Source: Gari tellinella (Eukaryota > Mollusca > Bivalvia > Cardiida > Psammobiidae). From it: a DNA stretch of 64,000 bases. The translations under genes and the position numbers were made by a program. The notes under the pieces were generated by a model. It was not told where the DNA came from. It saw only the letters and a list, made by a program, of their open reading frames with translations, and made no database searches. The DNA lies in NCBI GenBank assembly GCA_922989275.2, contig OV277862.1, positions 19,945,543 through 20,009,542 of the forward strand, given 5' to 3'. This document shows positions 21,335 through 31,794 of the stretch, piece after piece. The stretch's first letter is position 1. Each line of letters opens with the position of its first letter.

Positions 21335-21415
21335 GCAGCTTTAAGCAAGATGAAAGTGAAGCAGAAAGCTCCTGAAGGAGCTTTCTGCTTTACATGTACT
21401 TGCATTCAGCTTGAC
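21335..21415. repeat. Palindromic MITE core, second type
   Basis: GTGAAGCAGAAAGCTCCTGA and AGGAGCTTTCTGCTTTACAT form the inverted arms; flanked by TTTAAGCAAGATGAAA and GCATTCAGCTTG. Confidence 0.6.
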
Positions 21416-21562
21416 ACTACTACCTGTTTCTGATTCAGAACAATATACATGTTTAGATATCAAAAGAAGAGGGTTAATGCAGGGCAAAAGGAATGCAGGC
21501 AGCTACTGCAGAGCTGTATCTAATAACAAGCAGTAACTGCCAGTCTCACCATTTTAGATGGC

Positions 21563-21824
21563 TTAATCCTTTACTCCATAGCTTGCGGTTTTTTTGTGTT
21601 TTTTGTTTTAAGCCAGATGACTGCTTGAAACAGGTTGAAAGTACAGCAGAATATGCCTTAAGGCATATTCTTCTTTACTTTCAACATGCTTTAAGATACC
21701 ATCTGCTTGGAGATAGGAAATATTTCTTATGTTGCATTCATAACTGTATAAAATTATACTATTTTCTATCATGGAGGAATCAATTAAATGTGTGAAAAGG
21801 CGTATCTATGGAATACAGGGTTAA
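21563..21824 (+). mobile_element. TTAA-type palindromic MITE next to a splice donor
   Basis: TTAATCCTTTACTCCATAGC at the left and GGAATACAGGGTTAA at the right, TTAA at both ends. The palindromic core around GAATATGCCTTAAGGCATATTC is at 21640-21690. Its right end lies 26 bp from the exon at 21851-21980, inside the intron that begins there on the minus strand. Confidence 0.7.
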
Positions 21825-21850
21825 TATGAATTTGACTAATGTTCACTTAC

Positions 21851-21980
21851 TTTTAGCATTAGGTTGATCATGTTTTGCAGGCTGCCTACATACAAACTGG
21901 CTACACTCCACAAGTTTTTAGGTCTTTCCATGACCAGACTAATGGCACCAATACCCTGAGAACCTAGTGACTGCAGCGTT
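21851..21980 (-). CDS. Exon of an unrecognised minus-strand gene
   Basis: A 130-nt exon (1 nt plus 43 codons) encoding TLQSLGSQGIGAISLVMERP and KNLWSVASLYVGSLQNMINL, with acceptor CCGATATCTTCAG and consensus donor AAA/GTAAGTG. The upstream exon 32587-32819 ends in AT, and joining AT to the A here makes an Ile codon and keeps the frame open, so the two exons are phase-consistent across about 10.6 kb of inserted repeats. The protein is unrecognised. Its alternating hydrophobic pattern suggests helices, without a clear membrane span. Confidence 0.65.
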
Positions 21981-22063
21981 CTGAAGATATCGGAAATCAT
22001 GTTGTATGCATAACTCTATATACAGGGTAACTTAAACACTTCACTGCCATGACGTCATTAGTT

Positions 22064-22150
22064 TTAAACCATTACCCAATAGCCTTTTTCTAGATTTGAA
22101 AATAGGTGACCTCTAAAGCAGGCTGGAAGCATAGCAGAATGTGCCTAAAG
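22064..22150 (+). mobile_element. TTAA MITE, left half (split by 9.6-kb insertion)
   Basis: Starts TTAAACCATTACCCAATAGC and runs to the palindrome tip at GTGCCTAAAG. The right half resumes at 31795 with CCCTAAAGGCGCATTCTGC and runs to about 31966. Removal of 22151-31794 and one copy of the duplication restores a MITE of about 250 bp. Confidence 0.8.
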
Positions 22151-23475
22151 TAGGAGTGTAACAATATGGCAATATTTTGTTAAATTCATACACCTCTTGG
22201 CAATACGTATTGCAATGCGGTTTTTCCGTATTGCAATATTCTATACATGTACAGTGTATATCATTTGAGCACATACGAGAGGGTTGCCCTGTTATTTTGA
22301 ATGTTATTCTGTGACAATAATAACATTCAAAGCAAATGTCTATATTAATGTGGACTCTCCCTTGTATTTAAAGCACTCCTTTTATTCTTTCAATGCTATA
22401 AACAAGTTTTCAATGCTAATTTCTATCCAATTTTTGTACTTAAGTTGCCACAATATATTGCACTAGAGCTGCTATCACTAAAGGTGATAAATACCCCCAC
22501 TACAGGCCTACCATTCCTCCGGATTTTTCCTAACTCTCCGGATGTTTCGTCATTTCTCTGGATCTCCGGATTTTTTCAAAAATATTTCAGAAAAAAATCC
22601 TAATCCCCGATTCAGTGCGGCAGACAGCACCTTCTCGGACTTTTAAATAAGAGAAAAGCAATAAAAGTATTCCGAATGCTATTTTTATTGGTTCTTATCG
22701 GGTCATTGACCGGATTAGCAGCTTGTCCACAACCAATCAAACATGTAATTACCACCTGCGGTTCTGATTCGACTGAGGGCTGAGAAGTAGATACGGCATG
22801 CACATTATTTATGACACGTCTGGTTCTACATGTTGCATAGTGTGGTGTACACACTTCATTTTATGACACGACAGGTTCACGCATTACATGGCGATAAAGT
22901 GATATGGGTAGTGCAGGCAAACAGCGAGATCCGATATCGTAAAGAAGCTATACACGGGAGCAAAATTGCTATACCCAAGAGAAACAAGAGGGCCATGGCC
23001 CTAAATTCGCTCACCTGAGGACATTGAAGTTTGTACCTAAGTTGACTGGGCAAGACAACATTTTAATGTAACTATAAATGGAGTTATCTTCCAGACAAGA
23101 AAACATGACAAAAGTGAATTTTGTTGCCAAGCTTATGACCCTTATCCATGACACATCCTCTTATCAAGCTATTTCCATTTCCAATAAATGATAATTATTT
23201 CACTAGCATCAGCAGAACTGGAATTATTTTCCTGACAATAAAATATGACAAAGGGGAAAAACTAAATATTGCTGCCCTTGTGCATGGCATTTTCTCTCAT
23301 CAGTTTCTTTCCATACATAAAATTTCATTACAATAGCATCAGTAGAACTGAAGTTGTCTTCTTGACAAGAAAATATCACAAAGGGAAATAACTCAAAAAA
23401 CAATGATGTCAGAGTTATGGCCTTTGCAAATGGCACTTCCTCTCATCAGGCTCTTTCCAAATAGGCAATTTCATT

Positions 23476-23892
23476 TTACCCATTACCCCATAGCATGTTT
23501 CTAGTTTTGAAAATAGGTGGCCACCTAAAGCAGGTTGAAAGTAAAGCAGAATGTGTCTTAACCCTTAGCCTGCCACTCACGACTATAGCTTTATATGCAA
23601 ACAGCTTGGATCCGGATTAGACGCCGAGTAACTCGGCGTCTCATCCGGATCCAAGCTATTTGACACTCGGACAACATTTTCAGCAATTTTGAGCAACTTT
23701 GAAGCACTTTGAAACTTGAAGCAGACGAGAAATATAGCAGACGACAATTTATTTGGCGGGCTAAGGGTTAATGCACACTTTGCTTTACTTTTGCATCTTA
23801 CATTTTCATGACTGTTTAAAGTGGAATTATTTTCTTAAGTAGAGGAATAAATCAAAGGCCTAAAAATGCACATTTATGGGGTAATGGGTTAA
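23476..23892 (+). mobile_element. TTAA-type palindromic MITE, split by a second MITE
   Basis: Begins TTTACCCATTACCCCATAGC (first base of TTAA mutated) and ends TATGGGGTAATGGGTTAA. A different MITE occupies 23558-23771 inside it. With that removed, the usual AGTAAAGCAGAATGTGTC core is continuous. Confidence 0.75.
23558..23771. mobile_element. TTAA MITE of a second family, nested
   Basis: TTAA/CCCTTAGCCTGCC at the left and GGCGGGCTAAGGG/TTAA at the right: inverted ends of about 13 bp flanked by exact TTAA duplications. It carries a snap-back palindrome (GGATCCGGATTAGACGCC...GGCGTCTCATCCGGATCC). Confidence 0.85.
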
Positions 23893-24284
23893 CAAACGTC
23901 AGTATATGGGGTGAAAGGGTTGAATCCTGGACAAGAAAAAATGAAAAACCATTCAGATAACTCTGACAAAACCAATATTAAACATATGTATAAATATGGC
24001 ATAAGACATAATTACATAACTGTCAGTGGATCACTTCCAGATCCTGTTTCTCTAAGTATGAATCAGACTGAACCATATCTAAACTTTAGCAGACAACATG
24101 TTCAGCTGATCATGACCAGTTCTATAATACTCCCTACCAGTTCAGAGTTGCATAATATTTGACCTCAGTGGCTAGAACTCTGGGGGCTTACCCTTACCAG
24201 ACTGAAATGATGTCTGCTTAAAACCTACTGTATGTGAAAAGTGTACAAAAAAACAATTTAGAAAATGTTAAGTTGGTAAATGAG

Positions 24285-24362
24285 TGGCAAATAGGTTGGA
24301 TCCAGATTAGATGTAGCATTATGATTATGTTGCATCTGATCTGGATCCAAAATGTTTGCAAA
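24285..24362. repeat. Snap-back palindrome (GATCAGACGCC family, diverged)
   Basis: GGTTGGATCCAGATTAGATG and CATCTGATCTGGATCC inverted around GTAGCATTATGATTATGTTG. Outer TTTGCAAATATTGG as in other members. Confidence 0.65.
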
Positions 24363-24963
24363 TATTGGCTATTTGCCCTTAGTATATTAAGAGTAACTCA
24401 TGTAAAATACAGTTCTACTTCTGCTTCATCAAAAATACTGTGAAACCTGCCTAGAGCAGCAGTTAAACTGCGCAGGGTGCATGGCGTCAAGTGTGACCCT
24501 AGGGATTTCATTTTAACAAACTATAGAGGGATCGACCAGGAGATTCTACTGTAAAAATATCAAAGCTTAGGGCCTAGTAGTTTTTAGCAAGAAGATTTTT
24601 TAAATTTTTTTGCTTTTTTGCTTTTTCAAGCAGAGTTTTTGCTTTTTCTCTTTCATTTGAACAACTTCTGTAGAGAAGCATCCAAGGAACATCATGAGCA
24701 GTTTGAATCAGCCCTACAATCCGCGGGTTCAGAGGAGATGTCGTTTGAAGTAAAAGTGAACGGACAGACGGACAGACGTACTACGGACGGTGAGCGGTCA
24801 CAATAGCTCACCTTGAGCCTTTGGCTCAGGTGAGCTAAAAATGCAGCCAAATGAAATCGGCTTTGAATTTTTCAATTATTTTTTAAATTACGGCAGGGTG
24901 TCATGGAATAAAGGCACGATGTGACGCCCTGCTAAAAGTGTCTAGCCATGAGTATATTTGTAT

Positions 24964-25066
24964 TAGTTATAGTTCATTTTTTGAAAATTATGCAATATAA
25001 CCTGGAGCGACAGTAGGGAGCGAACAGGTTATGTTGCATAATTTTCAAACAAATGAACTATAACTG
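24964..25066. repeat. Long hairpin, about 40-bp arms
   Basis: AGTTATAGTTCATTTTTTG and CAAATGAACTATAACTGA pair, as do TTATGCAATATAACCTG and CAGGTTATGTTGCATAA. The loop is about 20 nt. No coding content and no recognised target duplication. Confidence 0.8.
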
Positions 25067-25320
25067 ATTTACCGTTGCCTCGAATATGGCGCGTTGGACG
25101 GTGTATGGCAGTTATCGTTCACCCTAGTTTTCATACCGTTCAACAAAATTTACATATCACGCCAGTTTGTCTGCCAATAAAAGGGCTCTATTTCTGTGGG
25201 CGGTTCTTCGGATTTTTGGAAACCCGCGAATTTATTCTTACACCTGAGAAACAAAACTAGTCTACCAAATGGAATTTAAAACTAGAGCCTTGAATGGCTT
25301 TGTCTGTAAGACAAATATGA

Positions 25321-25338
25321 CCCCCCCCCCCCCCCCCC
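25321..25338. repeat. Poly-C run
   Basis: Eighteen consecutive C residues followed by CACCACCACTGG. Length is likely polymorphic or subject to sequencing error. Other C runs are at 33376-33393, 33753-33769 and 55319-55329. Confidence 0.9.
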
Positions 25339-25499
25339 ACCACCACTGGCTGTTTAACCCTTTCAACTCCAACACTTATAATAGACAATTCCAATTTCTC
25401 ATTCAAGCTCTATGATGTGGTTCTACAATGTTTACGCGTGACAAGTTTACCATTAACTGGTACATTGTAAATGACGAGTGTACTCCTCGCCTATAGGGT

Positions 25500-25590
25500 T
25501 CAATGACTTAATGCAGGACAAAAGTAATACACAAAGGTCAGTTGTGAGCCTTCTGTATTAATTTGATTATGCATTAACTAGTCGCCTATC
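25500..25590. repeat. Palindromic MITE core, third type
   Basis: TTAATGCAGGACAAAAGTAA and the diverged TTAATTTGATTATGCATTAA form an imperfect inverted pair; similar to the core at 29400-29490. Confidence 0.45.
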
Positions 25591-26194
25591 TACAGAGTTC
25601 TTTAACATAGTCATACCTCTTTGTACACTGAATCATGGTCGTTAAACATAGGTTATACTGTACTATGTAACTTCCATACATGTACGTAGTATGTCTATTT
25701 CCCAGCGATGGCAATGCGCTTAGCCCCGCCTTAGCGCGCAACGTCCATAACCGTGTTCATAACCTGCTTTATTTCTTCCATACCCGGTACAAAGCTGAAC
25801 GAATATGCGATATATTTTTTCATTTCTCGCTGAAATAGAGCCCTTTCATTGGCTGGCAAACTAGGGCGAACGGTAAATATGAATATTATGAACATAGTGG
25901 CCTGAAATGTGCAAAGTCAGATGTAAGACATTGATACTATAACTTTTCTAATCCTTATCACAGAACACAGTTGTCTGACCGGGGTCTATAGGACCTACTG
26001 CTAGAAAGAGTAAATATTTGCAACTATGGAGAATACAGTTGATTTGCCCCTAGCAGTATTTATGATGTTTCCTTATTTTTCTTTTATTATAGTTTTTTTT
26101 ACAGTGTTTATTGCAATAAAGTTTATACTGTTATTCTTTGTGTGTATGTTTGTAATATATAGATAATGTTTGCAATGGTGTGATTTATGTTTGA

Positions 26195-26335
26195 AAAGAT
26201 GGTTTTTAACTTTTAAATACAAAAGCGCACAAATAAAGATTTTCGATTAAAAAGCGCGCTTTTGGGAATCGCGCCTGCAAAGGCGCGATTTTGAAAATCG
26301 CGCTTTAAAATCAAAATTTGGGAAAATCTTAGGAT
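26195..26335. repeat. GCGC-rich palindrome cluster
   Basis: AAAAGCGCGCTTTTGGGAAT, CGCGCCTGCAAAGGCGCG and AAATCGCGCTTTAAAAT are successive short palindromes with strong CpG content in an A/T-rich setting, near the right end of the 22503-26362 element. It could be a subterminal repeat. Confidence 0.55.
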
Positions 26336-26379
26336 TTTTTTTTTGAAATTATGGTAGGCCTGCCACTATACAGCACTCA

Positions 26380-26692
26380 GTCACACTCTGCAGACACTTT
26401 CAAATAAGGTTTTACAATAAGGTCAAAGGTGATAGCCAAGGTTAAAATGACTTAAAAATAGCATATGACACTCTGCAACTCCTGAGTAACATTTATGCCA
26501 AGTATCAAGTAAATCAGGTTGAAAGTGAAGGAGGAGTTTGCCATTTCTAAGGCCAAAGGTCAAGGTCACAGATGAATCAGGTTAAAAGTGAAGGAGGAGT
26601 TCATAGTACAAGATGTTGCCTGCCAATTTCAAGACCAATTTCAAGGACAAAGGTCAAGGTCACAGAGACCTGAAATTTGTGTCTTGCACATC
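26380..26692. repeat. Tandem units of about 165 bp (left of CAC element)
   Basis: Units with CTCCTGAGTAACATTTATGC, AATCAGGTTGAAAGTGAAGG and CAAGGTCACAGAGACCTGAA. The same units continue at 31203-31760, so the array was one block before the CAC element entered at 26693. Confidence 0.75.
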
Positions 26693-27426
26693 CACCGTAT
26701 AGCAACGACTCCGGAAATAGGTACCAGGCGAAGCGAGGAAAATCAACATAAACAAACATAGCAGGTATGAAATTCGCTGTTATTTTGAACTTCCATTTAG
26801 TTAGCCAGCACAAATGAACCACTAATGGATCCACATATATTTATTGATATAACTCATAGTTTCAACTGATGTGTACGTTGTAAGATCGTCGTACTACAGC
26901 TATAAAATGCCTCCCTGGTACCGAGCAAAAGTCAACATAGCTTCATGTTAGGATCTTGTTTAAGGACAAGCGCATATATACATTCACGGATTTCATGCCG
27001 AATCCAAGTGTATGATTGTACCATTTCATGTACAAAAAATTGCAATTTTACATACATCGTGTGAGAAGTTATCCGCAGAATAATATTTATGGGTGTGTAC
27101 GGCGAATAGTTGTGTTTGTGTACGGAGTATAGCAGTTATGGTGGACTTTAATGTACGGAGAATAGCTGTTCCATAATTATTAAAACCCCTTTTTAATATA
27201 GAGTTTTGCATCAAAACAACAGACCGTGGACCTATTCAGTAAATTCTATGAACAATTGAAATGTTTAAGACAATAGCTTTAGTCTGTATTACTAGGTATC
27301 CAATAATGATACAAATTAAAAGTATGCGCGGATCCCGAATTTTATCACAGGAGGCGGTCAAACTTGACAATGTTTTTTATGTCCCTAGTCGTAATTACAT
27401 GTTGTTGTTTTTTTTTATCATTTTAG

Positions 27427-27696
27427 ACAGACATGTATTCCTGCTTCTACTGCAAGGAAGCCTTCACCCAATTCGGCGACACCATCACACATCTCTTAGA
27501 AAACCACGGAAGTGAAGAGTTAAAAATCAGAAAATGCAAGGGGAGCTCAATTACAACCACCAGCTTCAAAATCATTCCAGATATGTGTCGCGAGCAAGGC
27601 CGAATTATTACCATCGACAATAACAATCACAAAATCCATGTCTCAAAAGCAGACATACGGCCAAAAGACTTCTATTGCAAGGAAGCTCAAAGATAG
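27427..27696 (+). CDS. Zinc-finger ORF inside the CAC-ended element
   Basis: An 87-residue frame starting MYSCFYCKEAFTQFGDTITH; CFYC...HLLENH is a plausible single C2H2 finger (Cys-x2-Cys, His-x5-His). It is preceded by a good acceptor-like tract (TTTTTTTTATCATTTTAG), so it may be the second exon of a transposon gene. The last residues run into TCTTAAAGAAGCTTTTATGC, which resembles a MITE core at 29430-29470, so the natural 3' end may be lost. The function is not known; a DNA-binding part of a transposase is one possibility. Confidence 0.4.
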   Translation, partial: TDMYSCFYCKEAFTQFGDTITHLLENHGSEELKIRKCKGSSITTTSFKIIPDMCREQGRIITIDNNNHKIHVSKADIRPKDFYCKEAQR

Positions 27697-27973
27697 ATCT
27701 TAAAGAAGCTTTTATGCATTACTTTTGACAAAATTACAATATCAAATTACCTCCCTTTGAATAAGAACAAACTTTAAGTGTTTCATTTTCGTTGCATGTG
27801 TCATTTAACCTGACTGTTTTTACTGGAATGCATTGGTGATCATATGGGTATTTAAACCTTAAAACAAAACAGGAGTTGATAAAGTACTTTAAAAGATACG
27901 AATGTTGAAAATTACTTAATGTAAAGTAAATGTAACAAGTGGGCAACTTCCGTTTTGTCTGCGTATATAAGAC

Positions 27974-28195
27974 TGGCCTGCGAATTTTCACGACTTAAAT
28001 CCTATAGAACACATGTGGGACGAACTAGGACGTCGTGTTTGAACAAATCACACAATCAACACGGTAAATGACTTAGCAGCAGCGTTACAAATTAAATGGA
28101 ACAGTTTGCCTGCGCCGTTATTACAGCGTTAAGTTAACAGCATGCGCCCCCGATTCACGACTTGCATTGGACAAAATGGTGGAAACATGAGATAA
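27974..28195 (+). pseudogene. Tc1-type transposase, C-terminal fragment
   Basis: WPANFHDLNPIEHMWDELGR includes the DLNPIEHxW block whose Glu is the last acid of the DD34E triad. It is followed by NTVNDLAAALQIKWNSLPAP and VNSMRPRF, the usual Tc1 C-terminus. In-frame stops after GRRV and after LLQR, and loss of everything upstream, make it dead. It is an old insertion inside the CAC-ended element. Confidence 0.85.
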
Positions 28196-28620
28196 TGACT
28201 CCAAATTCAATACATACAGCCCAATTTGAAGAAATTGTTAAAGAAATTTAGTTGTTCAATCCACCTGACACTGTTAAAAGACAGAAATTGATTAAAACTA
28301 AGTTTTAATGATGTTTTATTTTAAAAAAAAACAACCAGTCAACAGAATCATTAGAACAGTCGCCGAATAATGCTATTATTGAGCTCTTATTCTGTCAAGT
28401 TAGACCCTGAAAACCTTCCGTAGTTAATTTTTTTTAGCAAAGTCAAAGATGAGTTGTTTATCCTTCGCGGAAACCCTTGACGCTGTAGTATAACAACACT
28501 CATCTACTTGTGAACATATATATAATGATTACAGCTTATATTTCAAACACTTTTCATATTATAAGTAAATAAAAAGCTTACATAATTTCATGAAGTTATC
28601 CTATATTTTCCTAATGATTA

Positions 28621-28866
28621 CAGTGGAGAATCTGTTATTCTTTCCCGTTTAAACGCAATCGTACGCAAACGCAAAGCGCTAAAACGTAGAAATGAACAAC
28701 TTTTGGTTAATTCTGATATTTCATGTTTATCTTGGTGGCAAACAGTTTGGAGCCTGATCAGACGCCGGGTTAAACGGCGTCTGATCTGGCTCCAAACTGT
28801 TTGCACTGCAAATAATAGTTTTAGCGTAAACGCGTTTATTGGGAAAGAATAACAGATTCTCCACTG
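28621..28866. mobile_element. TA-flanked MITE (copy 1)
   Basis: CAGTGGAGAATCTGTTATTC and GAATAACAGATTCTCCACTG are perfect inverted ends of about 26 bp including TTTCCC/GGGAAA. TA flanks both sides (28619-28620, 28867-28868), as for Tc1/mariner-type mobilisation. The centre carries a snap-back palindrome (28738-28805). Length 246 bp; sister copy at 49742-49976. Confidence 0.88.
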
Positions 28867-29089
28867 TATATGTCTATAGAACACGACCTTGACGGTTATA
28901 ACTTAGGCATGGTAGGCTATGGTGGAAAATGTGGGCCATAAAATTTAAAGGGAAATAATTAGTTAACATTTTCTTTTCACTAATGTCCAAATGTAATTCT
29001 TTTACACTTTTACTATGTTATACACATATATTAGTAGTTATTTGACAAAATCATCACTTCTGTTGCAATTATTTGAAGGTCAAATCACT

Positions 29090-29345
29090 GACTTTCACAT
29101 AATCTTATCGGCACGTGCTTATAGTAGAAACTTTACATAAAAAAGTTTGATAATCTTCAGTGTCGTCTTTGTTAGCGCAGTTGATAAAGTGATTGACTAG
29201 CAAACCAAAGGTTCCAGGTTCGATTCCCACTCGCTACAATCTTTTTTTAAATAAATTGTCCGATTTTTATTGACTAGTCAATTCATAACGCATTGACCAA
29301 AGGACAGGCTATGTTTAGTCACGTAATAATGAATAATATCAGATG
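29090..29345 (+). repeat. Repeat with tRNA-like core (copy 1)
   Basis: A tRNA-like stretch GTTAGCGCAGTTGATAAAG...GGTTCCAGGTTCGATTCCC (boxes A and B) at about 29167-29240 is followed by AAATTGTCCGATTTTTATTG and CATAACGCATTGACC. The same order occurs on the minus strand at 45095-45420. The acceptor arms do not pair, so it is not a functional tRNA gene. Confidence 0.6.
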
Positions 29346-29387
29346 CAAGTATTGTCAAATGACAACTAAATTTTGTAAGGATTTATA

Positions 29388-29515
29388 GCCTGTATGACAA
29401 ATGGCAGCTTAACACAGGACAAAAGTAATGCTAAAAGATAGATCTTAAAGGAGCTTTTATGCAATACTTTTGTTATGCATTAAGCAGTCACCTATCTTGA
29501 AAAATCTACAGGCTA
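29388..29515. mobile_element. Short MITE with TAGCCTGTA ends
   Basis: TAGCCTGTATG at the left and CTACAGGCTA at the right are inverted. The core pairs ACAGGACAAAAGTAATGC with GCAATACTTTTGTTATGC around a repeated AAAGATAGATCTT/AAAGGAGCTTTT. Confidence 0.6.
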
Positions 29516-29937
29516 ACTTATTCAATGGTCCCTTATTACAGGTTTGACTTCTGGTATTATTTAGAGCTGACGGCATTCAAAAGGTGAACTCAAGGGAGGT
29601 AACTCGTTTTGTGTAACATTTTGTAAGAACTTCTGGAAATCATGTATAAAATGTAAATTCTACTGTAGATTTTCATTAAATAGTTGGGACTAGTACAATT
29701 AAGTTATATCTATCTAATAAGAGTAAAATAAGTGTATGTTAAACAGCTAGATTTTTTGTTATTTGAGATTTAGTGACTTTTTCAGAATTTGACTTTTTTA
29801 AAATATTGATATTTCTAGAAAATATGTCATGAAATATTTTTGTTTGCACAATATCTTATAGTCCCTTTACAGTTTACTTGAATATACAGAAATTATTGAG
29901 TTACATCATTTTTTAAAGAAAATATTCCTGTTCATTA

Positions 29938-30090
29938 AAAATGGAGCTTTTCTCGACAAATGGTCCTGTGAGAAAGAAAACCGGCACTGTAATTCTTTTT
30001 TATTTTAACGATTTTTCACTCTCCATATGGTATATTTTAATTTAATCAAGGTTTTCAAGAATTATATCACGGAATAAGCTGACCCGCGAA
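29938..30090 (+). repeat. Dispersed repeat shared with 46198-46340
   Basis: GGAGCTTTTCTCGACAAA, TTTTATTTTAACGATTTTTC and AAGCTGACCCGCGAACCACC are shared in the same order and orientation at both places. No coding capacity. Confidence 0.7.
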
Positions 30091-31140
30091 CCACCTTAAA
30101 GACAGGTGACGCATTGCACTTAAAGGCCAGGTGGTAGAGGTAACTCGAGAAAACTTTATTCACAAGCATCGCGCATAGATATCAGAAAATACAGTTTCAC
30201 AGTTAGAACGGCAAACCTTTGAAATAGCCTACCATAAGAAATCGTAAACGCTTAAACACTAAACACAGTCAAAATTAGGATAGATAAATACTGGCAAAAC
30301 CAAGAAATAGTTTACAATTACACTGCCCAAATAGATATTAGAAATAAAGTATATATCAAAGAGAGAAAAAAAAAAGTCCAACATAGAGGATCCAATAGGG
30401 ACTGCGTTGGAAAAGTACCTTAACTACACCTTAAGTAAGTTAAATCACAGTAAACAAGAAACTAGCAAAGGAGTGTTTTGCTTATCATTAATTTTGCTAT
30501 AAGCAGACAAACAGAGAAGGAAAACGTTTATAAAGTCTCATCCAAAGGACTTGGTCCGTCGGGGTATTGAACTTACGACTCCTGGTATCGAAATGTGGTG
30601 CTTAAATCCTTAGCCAGGTCCGCCATTGATATATGTTTATAGGTCGGACATGGCAGCAGCGGAATCCAGGCTTTGAGACTGAGCATACTCAGTTTGTCAA
30701 ATTTCTGACTTAATTTTGAAGAGCTATTAGCCGTACATATCTCAAGCTATACTCCGTACAGTTATCGGAAAACATAAACCTATTACCCGTACACTGACAG
30801 CTGTTTTCTTTTATCAATATCAAAGCCATTTTCACTCTTACACTCGATCCATCACTTGCCTAGACATTCTATATGTTACATGATGGCAACACATCCTTAA
30901 AATTGTGTATTATATGATAAGGAAAGTGATTGCGAAAACATTTTAGTGTTCCACACTACTGTTTTCGATGTACCAGCCCGAGAATTATGTGTTAAAAAAG
31001 TAGCAACGTGTATTTTTTGGAGAATCAGAGAGAACCGTATGGTTGGTTTATCATCCTATAAGTAAACTGAAAACATAACAATGCTGGATTTTCCCTATCC
31101 ACCACAAAAATTGCATTTTACTTACCCGTAGTCGTATCTT
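30091..31140. other. Interior of CAC-ended element, no gene seen
   Basis: No open frame with recognisable domains. The stretch between 30090 and 31140 is probably decayed transposon interior. Confidence 0.4.
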
Positions 31141-31202
31141 CACAGGCCTTCTGTCGCTTCGCCTGGTACCTATTTCCGGAGTCGTTGCTATACGGTGACA
31201 TC

Positions 31203-31760
31203 TACTTCTCCTGAGTAACATTTATGCCATGTATCAAGTGAATCAGGTTGAAATTGAAGGAGGAGTTCAAAGTAAAAGATTTTACCTGCCAATTTCAAGA
31301 CCAATCTCAAGGCCAATGTTCAAGTTCATAGAGACCTGAAATGTGTGTCTTGCATATCTACTACACCTGAGTAATATTTATGCCAAGTATCAAATGAATC
31401 AGGTTGAAACTGAAGGGGGAGTTTGCTGTACAAGATTTTGCCTGCCAATTTTAAGACCAATTTCAAGGAAAAGGGTTGAGGTCAAGGTCACAGAGACATG
31501 AAATTTGTGTCTTGCACATATACTACTCCTGAGTAACATTAATGCCAAGTATCAAGTGAATCAGGTTGAAATTGAAGGAGGAGTCCAAAGTACAAGATTT
31601 TGCCTGCCAATTTCAAGGTCAAAGATCAAGGTCAAGGTCACAGAGACCTGAAATTTGTGTCTTGCATATCTACTACACCTGAGTAACATTTATGCTACGT
31701 ATCAAATGAATCAGGTTGAATCTGAAGGAGGAGTTGAAAGTACAAGATTTTTGCAATACG
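31203..31760. repeat. Tandem units of about 165 bp (right of CAC element)
   Basis: About three units with CCTGAGTAACATTTATGCC, AATCAGGTTGAAA and GACCTGAAATTTGTGTCTTG, continuing those at 26380-26692. Confidence 0.75.
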
Positions 31761-31794
31761 GTTTTCCACGTATTGTTAGTTTGTTACACCCCTA

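Larger units (their letters stand above)
22985..24839 (+). mobile_element. Helentron-like non-autonomous element, copy C5
   Basis: Starts CAAGAGGGCCATGGCCC (palindrome GGGCCATGGCCC), then TCGCTCACCTGAGG, and ends with the TTGAGCCTTTGGCTCAGGTG hairpin and AGCTAAAA. The internal units (about 115 bp; CTCTCATCAG, TTTCCA, AATATGACAAAGGG) are unlike the 310-bp units of C1-C3, so termini and core differ in history. It is split by the TTAA MITE at 23476-23892. Confidence 0.65.
22503..26362. mobile_element. 3.9-kb element with CAGGCCTACCAT ends
   Basis: The left end is CAGGCCTACCATTCCTCCGG and the right end, read inward, CAGGCCTACCATAATTTCAA. These are variants of the hAT-like ends at 20367 and 40865. 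CCACTA flanks both ends (a 6-bp match). The interior holds Helentron-like copy C5, a nested pair of TTAA MITEs, a hairpin at 24964-25066, a poly-C run and a GCGC-rich palindrome cluster. No transposase is recognised. Confidence 0.6.
26693..31197. mobile_element. 4.5-kb DNA transposon with CAC termini and 5-bp duplication
   Basis: Ends are perfect inverted repeats of about 44 bp starting CACCGTATAGCAACGACTCC and including GGAAATAGGTACCAGGCG. Both flanks carry ACATC (26688-26692 and 31198-31202), and removing the element restores the array unit, so this is a clear insertion. CAC ends with a 5-bp duplication recall Transib-type transposons, though the heptamer does not match the usual CACWATG. 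No transposase is recognised; the interior holds a C2H2-finger frame, a Tc1 fragment, a TA MITE and a MITE at 29388-29515. Confidence 0.75.
22151..31794. mobile_element. 9.6-kb composite insertion with hAT-like ends
   Basis: The left end TAGGAGTGTAACAATA and the right end, read inward, TAGGGGTGTAACAAACTA are inverted. Further in, both ends share CAATACGT and a CCGTATTGC motif. Flanking 8-mers GCCTAAAG (22143-22150) and CCCTAAAG (31795-31802) form an 8-bp target duplication with one mismatch, as hAT elements make. No hAT transposase is visible; the interior is filled with other elements. It interrupts the tip of the TTAA MITE palindrome. TAGGGGTGTAAC is a common hAT terminus in animals (recall). 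Confidence 0.75.

Noticed and set aside
28618..28884. Minus-strand 88-residue frame
   Set aside because: It coincides with the TA-flanked MITE and its palindrome, end to end.
29167..29240. Functional tRNA gene
   Set aside because: The B box is good but no seven-base acceptor stem can be formed; the copy at 45.3 kb is part of the same repeat.
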